DNA from: an uncultured Allomuricauda sp.
GTDB lineage: Bacteria > Bacteroidota > Bacteroidia > Flavobacteriales > Flavobacteriaceae
Direction of reading: 5' to 3'
DNA: 35,163 bases
Assembly (NCBI GenBank): GCA_937899065.1
Contig: CALBPG010000258.1
Span: forward strand, 1-35,163
In this document: in pieces, positions 16,319 to 26,300 of the stretch
Numbering within the stretch: position 1 is the first letter of the stretch
Layout: each line of letters opens with the position of its first letter
Notes under the pieces: generated by a model
Told to the model about the DNA's origin: nothing
What the model saw: only the letters and a program-made list of their open reading frames with translations
Databases searched by the model: none
Program-made: the position numbers and the translations under genes

Positions 16319-17269
16319 TTAATAGGTACACCTACAGTTGCTCAAACCTTGGAATAAATCCATCCCTACAGTTAATACGTGCGTTCCAGTGCTATATCCT
16401 AGTATTTCGTTGGTAATAACTTGGTAAGAATAGCCAAAATAGAAGTTGCTTTTCTTCAAACCAGCAATAGGCGCTATGTACAACGGCTCACCATATTGGT
16501 CATTCAAGAATCGATAGGTCAAACCGACATAGTAGTAATCTTCAAAGTCATGAAACCTGAATTTGGCATTCAAATCGGTAACCGAACGGCCATCACTTTC
16601 AAACCACTGAAAAAATTCTGAATGTTCAATCTCGAACTTACTGTTTTTGTTTTTCTTGATGCTGTACCCGGTATATGCATAGTAGTTACGTAGCGTATTC
16701 GGTTCAAAAACAGGATTGAATTGGGTCAAGTCCTTATTCAATAGGTTTGACGCATTCGCACTAAAATAGAATTTACCATATCGGTATAGTACACCAATAT
16801 CGAAGTTGTGGTTCGTAGTCGATTTATCATCGGTAGGAAGCTGTCCATTAAAGTCCGTGAAATTCTCAACATCAATTCGAAACTGGTTAAAGTTGTAGGA
16901 AATACCAAAAGACAGGAAAATATCATCATAGCGGTCCAAAGTCAAGTGGTGTGCGAACGAAACACGCGAACCTCTTTGTTTGGTTTCACCATTACTGTCA
17001 TTATACAACAGCATTCCGATACCACTTCGGTTCCCAATACGAGCGTCTGCGGCCAGGGTTTGGGTGTCCGGAGCATCTTCAATACCTACCCACTGGGTAA
17101 GTCCATTCAAGCGCACCTTGATATGATCACCAATTCCTGCATAGGTTGGCGACATGATAAAAGGGTTATCCGCAATGTATTGAGACAACTGCGGTATGGT
17201 CAGCTCCTGCCCTCTACCAAAGAAGGCGAGCAGTAAAAAGAGGATTGTGAGGTGGTTTTTTGTCAACAT
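16319..17269 (-). CDS. sprF: PorP/SprF family T9SS outer-membrane protein
   Basis: A 316-residue predicted outer-membrane beta-barrel. A signal peptide (LTILFLLLAFFGRGQ) is followed by the family signature QLSQYIADNPFIMSPTYAGIG, and then NGLTQWVGIEDAPDTQ, GIGMLLYNDSNG and VSFAHHLTL, all typical of the PorP/SprF family (TIGR03519-like). In Flavobacterium johnsoniae SprF is required to deliver SprB to the surface through the type IX system, and SprF-like proteins pair with type B sorting domains. The gene begins 18 bp after the stop of the giant adhesin frame and is in the matching position of the sprCDBF operon, which is why I give the symbol. The symbol is by synteny and family, not by proven orthology. 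Confidence 0.9.
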   Translation of the reverse strand: MLTKNHLTILFLLLAFFGRGQELTIPQLSQYIADNPFIMSPTYAGIGDHIKVRLNGLTQWVGIEDAPDTQTLAADARIGNRSGIGMLLYNDSNGETKQRGSRVSFAHHLTLDRYDDIFLSFGISYNFNQFRIDVENFTDFNGQLPTDDKSTTNHNFDIGVLYRYGKFYFSANASNLLNKDLTQFNPVFEPNTLRNYYAYTGYSIKKNKNSKFEIEHSEFFQWFESDGRSVTDLNAKFRFHDFEDYYYVGLTYRFLNDQYGEPLYIAPIAGLKKSNFYFGYSYQVITNEILGYSTGTHVLTVGMDLFQGLSNCRCTY

Positions 17270-17287
17270 GTTTTAGTAGGTTAAGCA

Positions 17288-20200
17288 TCATTGTCGATAT
17301 AGGGTAAAATTCCCGATGAATTCTCGGTCGTCAGTTTCGCCTTGCAGCTTGATAACGTACCAATAATCACCAGTTGGTAAATCGCTGTTGTTATAAATTC
17401 CGTTCCATCCAGCATCGCCATATCCCATACGATATAGCTCTCTACCATAACGATCAAAAATGACCATTAGTACATTAGGGAACGCTTCTAAATTATCAGG
17501 AAGCCATGTATCATTAAGATTATCTCCATCTGGTGTGAAAAAGTCAGGTATCTCAATATCAATGAATTCCATAAAAATTTCCATCGTGACCTCGCATCCA
17601 TTCTCATCAATTACAGTAACCGGATAGGTAGCCGTTCGATTAATGATGAAGGTGTTGTCCGTGCCATTGTTTACATCACCAAAGTAGAAGGTATAATCTT
17701 GCAATCCACCCGTTGCCGTAGCAGTAATTTCGTTGATGTTCGTGTTTTCAACCACAAGGTCCAAAGGCTCAAAACTTTGTATGGTGAAATCGATGGTGTT
17801 CACGCAACCATTGGAGTGTGCAATAGTCAACGAATGGTCTCCTGGTGTAATATTCGCAAAGTCCGAGGTTAATTGCATATCTGCAGGGTCCGTTGAATCT
17901 AAAGCATATAATACATTCCCTGAAATAGTTTCATCTTCAAAGGTGACCATTAATGTATTTTCAGGCAGCACTCCGGTACAGGTATATACAGGAGTAACTT
18001 CTGCCGCTAGGTTTACTCCAGGTTGAATATCAACAAATACATTGGCTTGACATCCCTGAGAATCCTGAACAAAGACAACATAGGTGCCTGCCGCCAGGTC
18101 CTGGAATTGGGTTTGGTCTTGTATAAAATCTCCGGCAGCGTTGGAATTGAGACTCGTAAAGTAAGGTGCTGTTCCACCTGTAATATTCACCTCAAAAGAA
18201 CCATCTTCGCTGTTGAAGCAAACCTCATCCATTACATTGATAGACTCTACCATAATTGGAGCAGGTTGGTCAATAATGAACTGGAACGTTAAGAAACATC
18301 CATTTCTATCCTGTGCAATCACATCGTAAACCCCTGGAGACAAGTCTGTAAATGTTCCAACGGTATCAAACTGATTTAGGTTAGGCGTAATGGCATAGAA
18401 TATTTCTCCTGTACCACCGGATACTTCAAGGATAATGGAACCGTCTTCTTCTCCGGAACAAGTCACATTGGAAGATTCTTGACGGTCTACCTGCAATGGT
18501 GCAGGGTCCATAATGTTAATTACTCCTGTGGTAAACTCGCAATCGCCACTCGTTACATGCACATAATAGGTTCCAGCCACTAGCATATTGAATTCTCCAG
18601 TGGTATTCGGTCCAGCGACCATGTTGGTCAAGGCAGCATCAGTAAACAATTCATATTGATATCCACCCAAACCTCCTACGGCATCGGCAATAATAGTTGC
18701 AGAAGCTTCTCCAGTACAGTTGATGAATGCGGCGCTATCGTCAACAATTACATCTAATGGCATTATGGGGTCAACGCTCACTTGATTGGAAATCATGGAA
18801 GCACAATTGAATGCGTCTCGAACAAAATACTGATAGTCACCCGCAGGAACCGTAAAAGCATGGGATGTGCCTCCGCTCATCGCAGTATAGCTGACACCAT
18901 CCAAGCTAAATTCATAAGGTGCATTACCCCCAGTAGCACTTAGTTCTATAGTTGCATCTGTTGTACAAGTTAATGGGGTAACTTGAATCAAGTTCGCCAT
19001 GACCTCATTCGGTTCGGTTATCACGACTTGAACGGTTTCCACATCACAATTCCAACCATCAGATACGGTAATGCTATATATTCCAGCTCCAAGATTATCA
19101 AACGCTGGATTGGTCTGTGTACCGGAAGATGTCACAATAGTTGTCCCGGTTGGGTCGTAAATATTGAGTTGGTATAGATAAGACCCACTTCCATTCAATA
19201 CATTTTGTGCGGTAACCGTTGCATTGGTATCTCCAAAACACTGCAATAGTGTTGGCGTTGCTGAAATATCCGCGGTAATGAAGTCTGGTCGAACCAAAAC
19301 AAGTGGACGCGCGATGGAGCAGTTGTAGTCATCTGTAATGACAATACTGTAACTGCCCGCAGAAAGACCAGAGAACACATGGCTAGACACATCGTTTATA
19401 GTATATACTTGCGAAGTGGTAGTGTTGGTTACCACAACGTCATAGGGTGCATAACCACCTGTAGGAGAAACCTCGATTTCACCAAGATTATTGTCACAGG
19501 TTACATTTGCGGTTTCCAAAGGCGTAGCATCCAACGCCATGTCGGGTGAAACGATGGTAAACACATTGGAATCTTGTGTACAAAGCGGGTTAGCCGTTTG
19601 GGTCACACGCACAAAGAAACTACCCCCAGTTATTCCTCCTACCGGGAATGGATTGGTAGAAGTGCTGCCTGATGCAGTGATTCCTGTTGTAGTGCCATCT
19701 GCATTGAGCAGCTCGTAATCATAAGCACCACTATACCCGTTTATCATGATTTCAAAAGCACCATTGGTATCACCAAAACAAATCACTGGGGCAGTCGGCG
19801 TAGCCGTTACAGTCATCAAGTCATACGGTGCGATTTCGTAAGGAGCTGTGTCCACAAAACAACCTGTATTCGTATCGGTAACACGGAAGGTGTAGCTACC
19901 AGGAGCAGTCAATTCATATGTTGCCGTTGTACTTGACGGAGTCGCAGTTTGCGTTCCGGAAGGATTTCCAATAGGCAACAATTCGAAAGTATATGTGTTT
20001 GGATTGCCGTTATCGGTAACGGTAATGGTTACTTCTTCTGGATTCGCACAAGAAATGGCAACATTTTGACTTACCGTTGCGTTGAATACGTTTATCGGCT
20101 GCAAGGTTATTGCATCTGTTTCCAAACATCCATTGGCATCAGTAACGTATGTAGTGATGTTTTGAACTGCACCGCTATCTACAATATCAAAGGTGTTGGA

Positions 20201-21727
20201 ACTTTGGAAGGTTACATTGTCAATACTGTAGAGGTAAGGCGCTGTTCCTCCTCCTGCCGTTATGGTCAGGGTTGATGTGTTCGTTGTATTTGATGCGTTA
20301 CACACAAAAGGTGTAGCGGCAGCAGAAACGGTCAACACGGCTGGCTCGCCGATGCTTTGGTCGAAGAAGCCATCACAGTTTCTGGATGATATCACACGAA
20401 CGCGATAATCTCCCTGCGGAAGGTTTTCGAAAACATTGCTGGTTTGGGCCGTTCTTATGGGTGTCGTCAGATTTAAGATGTCGTATAATTCGTAAGTGTA
20501 AACAGGATTCAAAGCCGTGGCCATGTCTAGATTTACAGTCAATCTTCCGTCTGAACCGCCATTACAGTTCACATCTTCCGCAACAACGCTAGTGATAACC
20601 GGGTCAACGCTGTCATCCAATTCTTGGGTGATGGTTTTAACACAAGTATGTCCGGTAGCATTATCGGTAATCGTAAAAGTGTAGGTGCCAGGGTCGGTTA
20701 ACCCTGTGAATACGCCTGTGGTATTCGTAGGCAATGGTGTAGATAAGTCAGGGAAAGTAACTGCGTAGGTAAAATTTCCAGAACCTCCTGTTTGACTTAC
20801 GGTTACATGACCTCCTGGGTCTAGGGTACAATCGATAGGTTTGTCTACGGTAACTACAGGAATGATTTCATCGAATAACTCAACGGAATTAGTCGTATGC
20901 ACACAAGACCATTGGTCCGCTATCTCTACAACATAGATTCCCGCTCCCAAACCATTAAAAACAGGTGAAGTTTGTGGCGAACCGATAAGGGTTCCATTTC
21001 TTCTTAGCTGGAAGGTAAAGTTGGTATTTTGCCCTCCTGAAGTACCGGTTACCTCTATCACACCCTCTATGTTCGTACAGTTTGGTGTGTTGATTTGAAG
21101 CGTCGCTGTGATTGGGTCTGGGTCCACAAGGACAACATCGGGTAACTGGAACTCACAATCAAATTGGTCTTTCACCCAAACTTGATAGGTTGTCCCTGGA
21201 GCAATACCACCGCTGAGGTTTTCAAATGATGGATTGGCAACATAAGATGCAGTAGAAGCAGGTGCCGTCGTTCCCACATAGTAGGAATAACCACCCCATC
21301 CGCCTGCAGCATTGATAATTTCGATACTACCATCGTTACCCAAACAAGTTACCTCCGTCACCTGAGTGGCAGCTGAGATACCGACGTTGGGTCCTGCTAT
21401 AGTAAATGATTGCGCATAAATACAATCAGAGCCAGGAGGATTATCATCCACCACCTCGATGTAATAGGTGCCTGCAGTTAATCCAGTGATGGTAAAGGCG
21501 CCATCGGCATCTGAACCAGTAGTAGTTGTATCATCCCCAAGATTGGTTGGGGTGTTGTTTACATCGTAATAAAGCGTGTAGGATGTTGCTCCTGTATACG
21601 TGGTGCTGGTAGCATCCACTAGGTCTAAAGAAACACTTCCATCTGTATCACCAAAACAGGTAATGTTATTGGTGGAAACTACATTAAGTTGCAATACTTC
21701 AGGGTCTGCAACAGTATGTGAAATGGT
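17288..21727 (-). CDS. Adhesin segment 3: SprB repeats and type B sorting domain
   Basis: This open segment follows the internal TAG and encodes 1479 residues; the first plausible alternative start is TTG at 21694. It holds about 16 SprB-type repeats, recognisable by NITCFGDTDGSVSL, EVTCLGNDGSIEI, NVTCSGEEDGSIILEVSGG and similar. The C-terminus is a type B (gliding motility-associated, CHU_C) sorting domain: IEIPDFFTPDGDNLNDTWLP, then MVIFDRYGRELYR, GWNGIYNNSDLPTGDYWYVI and the final EFIGNFTLYRQ. Alone it has no signal peptide, so without readthrough from upstream it could not reach the periplasm or be sorted by T9SS. Confidence 0.88.
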   Translation of the reverse strand, partial: TISHTVADPEVLQLNVVSTNNITCFGDTDGSVSLDLVDATSTTYTGATSYTLYYDVNNTPTNLGDDTTTTGSDADGAFTITGLTAGTYYIEVVDDNPPGSDCIYAQSFTIAGPNVGISAATQVTEVTCLGNDGSIEIINAAGGWGGYSYYVGTTAPASTASYVANPSFENLSGGIAPGTTYQVWVKDQFDCEFQLPDVVLVDPDPITATLQINTPNCTNIEGVIEVTGTSGGQNTNFTFQLRRNGTLIGSPQTSPVFNGLGAGIYVVEIADQWSCVHTTNSVELFDEIIPVVTVDKPIDCTLDPGGHVTVSQTGGSGNFTYAVTFPDLSTPLPTNTTGVFTGLTDPGTYTFTITDNATGHTCVKTITQELDDSVDPVITSVVAEDVNCNGGSDGRLTVNLDMATALNPVYTYELYDILNLTTPIRTAQTSNVFENLPQGDYRVRVISSRNCDGFFDQSIGEPAVLTVSAAATPFVCNASNTTNTSTLTITAGGGTAPYLYSIDNVTFQSSNTFDIVDSGAVQNITTYVTDANGCLETDAITLQPINVFNATVSQNVAISCANPEEVTITVTDNGNPNTYTFELLPIGNPSGTQTATPSSTTATYELTAPGSYTFRVTDTNTGCFVDTAPYEIAPYDLMTVTATPTAPVICFGDTNGAFEIMINGYSGAYDYELLNADGTTTGITASGSTSTNPFPVGGITGGSFFVRVTQTANPLCTQDSNVFTIVSPDMALDATPLETANVTCDNNLGEIEVSPTGGYAPYDVVVTNTTTSQVYTINDVSSHVFSGLSAGSYSIVITDDYNCSIARPLVLVRPDFITADISATPTLLQCFGDTNATVTAQNVLNGSGSYLYQLNIYDPTGTTIVTSSGTQTNPAFDNLGAGIYSITVSDGWNCDVETVQVVITEPNEVMANLIQVTPLTCTTDATIELSATGGNAPYEFSLDGVSYTAMSGGTSHAFTVPAGDYQYFVRDAFNCASMISNQVSVDPIMPLDVIVDDSAAFINCTGEASATIIADAVGGLGGYQYELFTDAALTNMVAGPNTTGEFNMLVAGTYYVHVTSGDCEFTTGVINIMDPAPLQVDRQESSNVTCSGEEDGSIILEVSGGTGEIFYAITPNLNQFDTVGTFTDLSPGVYDVIAQDRNGCFLTFQFIIDQPAPIMVESINVMDEVCFNSEDGSFEVNITGGTAPYFTSLNSNAAGDFIQDQTQFQDLAAGTYVVFVQDSQGCQANVFVDIQPGVNLAAEVTPVYTCTGVLPENTLMVTFEDETISGNVLYALDSTDPADMQLTSDFANITPGDHSLTIAHSNGCVNTIDFTIQSFEPLDLVVENTNINEITATATGGLQDYTFYFGDVNNGTDNTFIINRTATYPVTVIDENGCEVTMEIFMEFIDIEIPDFFTPDGDNLNDTWLPDNLEAFPNVLMVIFDRYGRELYRMGYGDAGWNGIYNNSDLPTGDYWYVIKLQGETDDREFIGNFTLYRQ

Positions 21728-23338
21728 CTAAATACAACCTGTTACGGTATTCCGGACTTCAAAATTATGCGTGCCTACAGCTAAGTTGGTAAAACTACCA
21801 GAGGCCTGGAAGCTCACCCCAGGAAGCAATTTGAACTCATAGTTGGCAGGGTCGGTAGTGGAATTGGTCAAAAGGCCATTCGCTGTAATCGTAATGTTTT
21901 CGCCCGTGGTACAGGTCGCAACGGCATCAATTGCAATAGATGCAGACTGTAATTCATCAAAAGCGTTTATGGTTGCGGTTGTACTTCCCACACAACCATT
22001 CGAGTCATAAACATTTATTATATAGGTTCCTCCGGCAAGATTCGTTTCTGTGTAACTATTGTTGCTTCCCGTCTGCTCTACAACATCATCTGCAAGGGTA
22101 GCGGTACCTTGGTCATTGATAAATTCATATACGGTATAAACACCTGTTCCTCCTGTAATCGCTGCAGCATCCACGGTAAGTGTTGCGTTATCTGGATTGT
22201 TCCCTAGCGAACAACCAAACTCGACTACGTCAATGTCGATGTTGTCAATAATATCGGGTTGCGTAATGACTTGCGTTTGCGTGGAAGCACATGCATTTGC
22301 TGCGGTAATTTGAATGGTATACGTGATTCCAGCAGCCAAACCTTGAAGACCGTCAAATTGTGCCGTTATTCCATTGGATGAACTAGGAGCAATCGGGAAT
22401 GTTGCGCTGCTTCCAGGTCCAGAAATGATACTGAAATTGTAAGGACCTATCCCGTTATCCACCGCACTTACTTGAATGGTTCCGTCGTTGGCTCCATTAC
22501 ATGTGGCATTGGTTGTCGAAACAATATTGAATGAAGGAACAACAGCTGGTGGTACAGGAATGGTAAACACCCTTGAGCACTCTGGCCCCGTTGTATTATT
22601 ATCGTAAACCGTGATGGTATACGTCTCGGCCACAGTGGTATCAAACACAAAAGGATTTGATGGGATATTGGTTCTTGAAACAACCGTTCCGGTTCCATCC
22701 GAAATTTCATAATCATAGTCTCCTGAACCGTCAAGTGCTTCTACTCTGATTTGAGCTTCAGGAGTTAGGGTAGAACAGTCCAATAATTTTATAAGCGTTG
22801 CATCGACATCCAATATCGGATGAACCGTAACCGTGCTGGCCGACATACAACCATTGCTGTCTCGTATGGATAAATTATAATTTCCGGGTACTACATTATT
22901 GAATACCCCACCATTATCAACATAGGTCGTTCCTCCATCAATGGAATAGAAAATTTGTGCGGCGGAACTTGAAGCCGTAATCGTAATCGTAGCTGGGTTA
23001 GCACAATTGTCAACCGCAACCGCATCGATGGTTGGGTTCGGTGTAAGCGTCATGTTGACGGAACCAATATTGGCTGAACAACCATATTGGTCTTGCATGC
23101 TGACACTGTAGGAACCTGCGGGAGAATTGGCAGGTATTTCCACCGGGTTATCTGAGGTTGCTGTAATGGTACTAAAAGGAGCAGGGCCTGTAATGGTGTA
23201 GGTATAGATACCTCCACCACCTAATGGGTTCTGAATTTGGATAAGACCCGGGCTATCACAGCTAATATTTTGTAAAACAACCGGTGTACCCGATAGTACA
23301 TCAAGCTCTTCCAAAAGTTGATTCTCTGTTGCGCCCAC
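21728..23338 (-). CDS. Adhesin segment 2: SprB repeats between the two stops
   Basis: An open segment of 536 residues bounded by TGA on its 5' side and TAG on its 3' side. It starts at GTG directly after the stop (23338) and contains about six SprB-type repeats, for example TPVVLQNISCDSPGLIQI, STTNATCNGANDGTIQV and VATCTTGENITITANG. It has neither signal peptide nor sorting domain, which argues that it is not an independent gene. The last residues VTGCI line up with HTCVKTITQ of a repeat in segment 3, which shows what followed before the TAG. Confidence 0.7.
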   Translation of the reverse strand: MGATENQLLEELDVLSGTPVVLQNISCDSPGLIQIQNPLGGGGIYTYTITGPAPFSTITATSDNPVEIPANSPAGSYSVSMQDQYGCSANIGSVNMTLTPNPTIDAVAVDNCANPATITITASSSAAQIFYSIDGGTTYVDNGGVFNNVVPGNYNLSIRDSNGCMSASTVTVHPILDVDATLIKLLDCSTLTPEAQIRVEALDGSGDYDYEISDGTGTVVSRTNIPSNPFVFDTTVAETYTITVYDNNTTGPECSRVFTIPVPPAVVPSFNIVSTTNATCNGANDGTIQVSAVDNGIGPYNFSIISGPGSSATFPIAPSSSNGITAQFDGLQGLAAGITYTIQITAANACASTQTQVITQPDIIDNIDIDVVEFGCSLGNNPDNATLTVDAAAITGGTGVYTVYEFINDQGTATLADDVVEQTGSNNSYTETNLAGGTYIINVYDSNGCVGSTTATINAFDELQSASIAIDAVATCTTGENITITANGLLTNSTTDPANYEFKLLPGVSFQASGSFTNLAVGTHNFEVRNTVTGCI

Positions 23339-26300
23339 TCAACTATCCACACCTCCGGCATCTACCTCAACTACCTCAATAAAATAGTTCCCTTGCCCTA
23401 AGCCGGTAATGGTAATGTCTTGTGGAGAGTTGTAAGGAATGTTTCCTCCACTAGAAGTTACCAAGACAGGACTGCCAGCGACCATATTGTACAATTCCCA
23501 ACGGATTTCAGGGCCGAACGGCAATTCATTATCGGTTACTGTGTAAACAATACTTCCATCACTCGCACCAAAACAGGAAGGCGTTACTACGGAAGTGATT
23601 TCCAGAGGTACGGTAATAAGGTCATTAACATTGACATTACTTTGTCGCACACAACCCGCAGCATCTCTCACGTAGAATACGTAAGTCCTACCAGGAACCA
23701 ATCCAGTAAACAAATACGGATTAGACAAACCTAGCGCAGGTGTTGTCCATGGAACTGTTGGCGTGACCTCGTTAAAGTTTGCGGGGTCGTCGGTATAAGT
23801 ATACTGATAGTTTGGTGTACCTTGAGACCCTTGTACCGTAACTTGGAGTTCATTACAATTGACTATAACCGCGGCAATGGTGATGTCCAAATCATCCAAG
23901 GGATAAGGAATGATAAATGGAGGAAAATCCGTTTGACAAAGGGTGTTTCCAAAAGCGTCAACGGTTCGCATAGATGGATTGACGGTTGTCCCGGAAGCAA
24001 AACCGAGCAATTGGTCAGTCGTTCCAGGAGTGGAGTTGTCACCAATCCAAGTAGCACCGCCATCAGCACTGAATTCTATCGTTACTAGTGTTGTTGGATA
24101 TCCGACGAACTCAAAACCAAAATCACTTAGCACGCCGGTACAGGTAGCTGGGGTAACCCCTTGAATGGTGGCAGTCAACTCATCCGGATTGTTGATGGTT
24201 ATCGGCGTTTCAGTAACCGTACATCCAGTTGCATCGGTAACGTTAATGGTATAGTCACCTGGCATTAAGTTGAAATAGGTTCTAGTAGTAACCCCTACAT
24301 TGGTGTCCGTCTGGTTGGATGAGCCGGCATTATCCAAATCGATAATTTGAATGGTGTAGGGAGCGATTCCAGAGGTAATATCTACTTCAATGGAGCCTGT
24401 TCCGTTGTAACATTGCGGGTCCGTTGGCGTATTGGTCACCGTCAATGGCGTAGCCGGATTTACCGTAACGGTCTCCATGAATACGCAATAGGCTACTGAA
24501 GTTGCAGTGTCTCTTACATAGACATCATAGTCTCCTTCGTTTCCAGTCGTAACCGAGAATGTATTGGATGCTCCGTAGGAACCAGCAGGGCTGTTTCCTG
24601 TAGGAACAAAAGCATACTCAAGGGTTCCAACACTTCCGAAGGTGTTCACGGTAATACTGCCTGCGGCACAGGTAGTGATATCGGTGACCACAACTTCAGG
24701 GGCTTGGAAAATCGCAATGATAGGCACCGTGGTGCTACACCCGAAACCATCACGAATTTCAATGTCATAGTTACCCGCTGTTAAATTGTTGAAGTTATAA
24801 GTGACGGCACTGACAGGGGTTGGGGTCAACCAAGGCCCGGCATTTATTCTAAATTGATAATTACCGTTACCTCCTGTTACATTGATTTGAATGGTTCCAT
24901 CATTGGTTGAGGTGTGGCACACATTCGCCGCATAAGTAATAAGGTTTACTGCGGGCACATTCAAATCGGTATCAGTAAGGTCAGAACAGTTGTTCACATC
25001 TCTTACACGAACTCTGTAATCTCCGGCCATAACACCAGTAAACACTGGATTGCTTTGATATGCGGTGATGACTCCTCCAGCGTTGTCTTCCAATTGGTAT
25101 TCGTATGCAGGCGTGCCTCCCGTAGCGCTTGCGGTAATCGTGGCCCCACCATTGGAACAAGTCAGGGTTTCCGTCAACACAGCACTTGCTTCAACCAATG
25201 CTGGTTGTGTAAGCGTTTGATTTAATGTGGTGATACAGCTGTTATCCAGTACATCTCGAACTTCTATGGTATAACTTCCAGCGGCTAATCCAGTTAAGGT
25301 GACCGGACTTGTTGTTGAAGTGGTAAATGTTCCACTTCCATTTATATCGTATTCGAAACCATTGGTTGTATCAAAGTTTTCTACTTCGAACGTGATGGTT
25401 CCATCACCAGCCCCATTACAGGAAAGATTGCTTGAAGCGGTAATTTGGGCATCAAAAGCAAACCCATCCTCTACCACAACATCCAAGGTTACAGTACCTG
25501 CACAAACTTCAGGGATTTGGAATGCTTGGATATCATCAAAAGCGACATCATTACCGTTTACAACGGCTGAATTGGTTCGTATTACGATGTCCAAATTGGT
25601 TTCCGCACCCGGATCAAGGGTTACGGTATAGTTCTGCCAATCGTCCGCATCGTTGTTTTTAGGAACATTCCCAGTTGTAGTACTGGCAATAATAGTTCCT
25701 AGGTTATCTACAAGTTGAACTTCTATAGAAGGATCTCCACCAGAAGTTCCAACACGTTGAATATTATATGCCCAGAGGGAGATGGTAATATCCCTGTTTG
25801 GTATCACTTCAATATTATCTTTGCGATATACTACTCCGCCAACTCCGGCGACCCCACCCACATTGATGGCCAAAAATCGTCCTCCGGGATTCCCGGTATG
25901 GTCGTTTGGACTTCTCCAAGACCCATAAGGGTTTACGATAAGTTGCGTTACGGAATATTCTCCATCCTGAATATGGGTATCTGTTCCAAAACCACATAAG
26001 CTGGCACTACCATCTTGCGGTTCATAGCAATATGCAGGATCAATTTCGCTGATAGGGGTATTTGGTCCCGACCCAAAGTTTTCACTTAGGAGTATACTTG
26101 GAGCAGGAGCAGTATTACTGGTATAGTTTACTGAAATGGTATGCGTTCCGACAGCAACATTGTTGAAAACATTTGAGGTGTTGGGTGTATTGGGCACACT
26201 GTTTATCTCATAAGTATAATCGTAAGCGGGACTATCCGGTGTTACCGTTATGGTCCCTTCTCCATCGCACTCATAGTCGATACTGGCCGTCACCCCTGGA

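Noticed and set aside
16808-17236. 142-codon open frame opposite the PorP/SprF gene
   Set aside because: The minus-strand frame has a signal peptide and family motifs; this one has neither.
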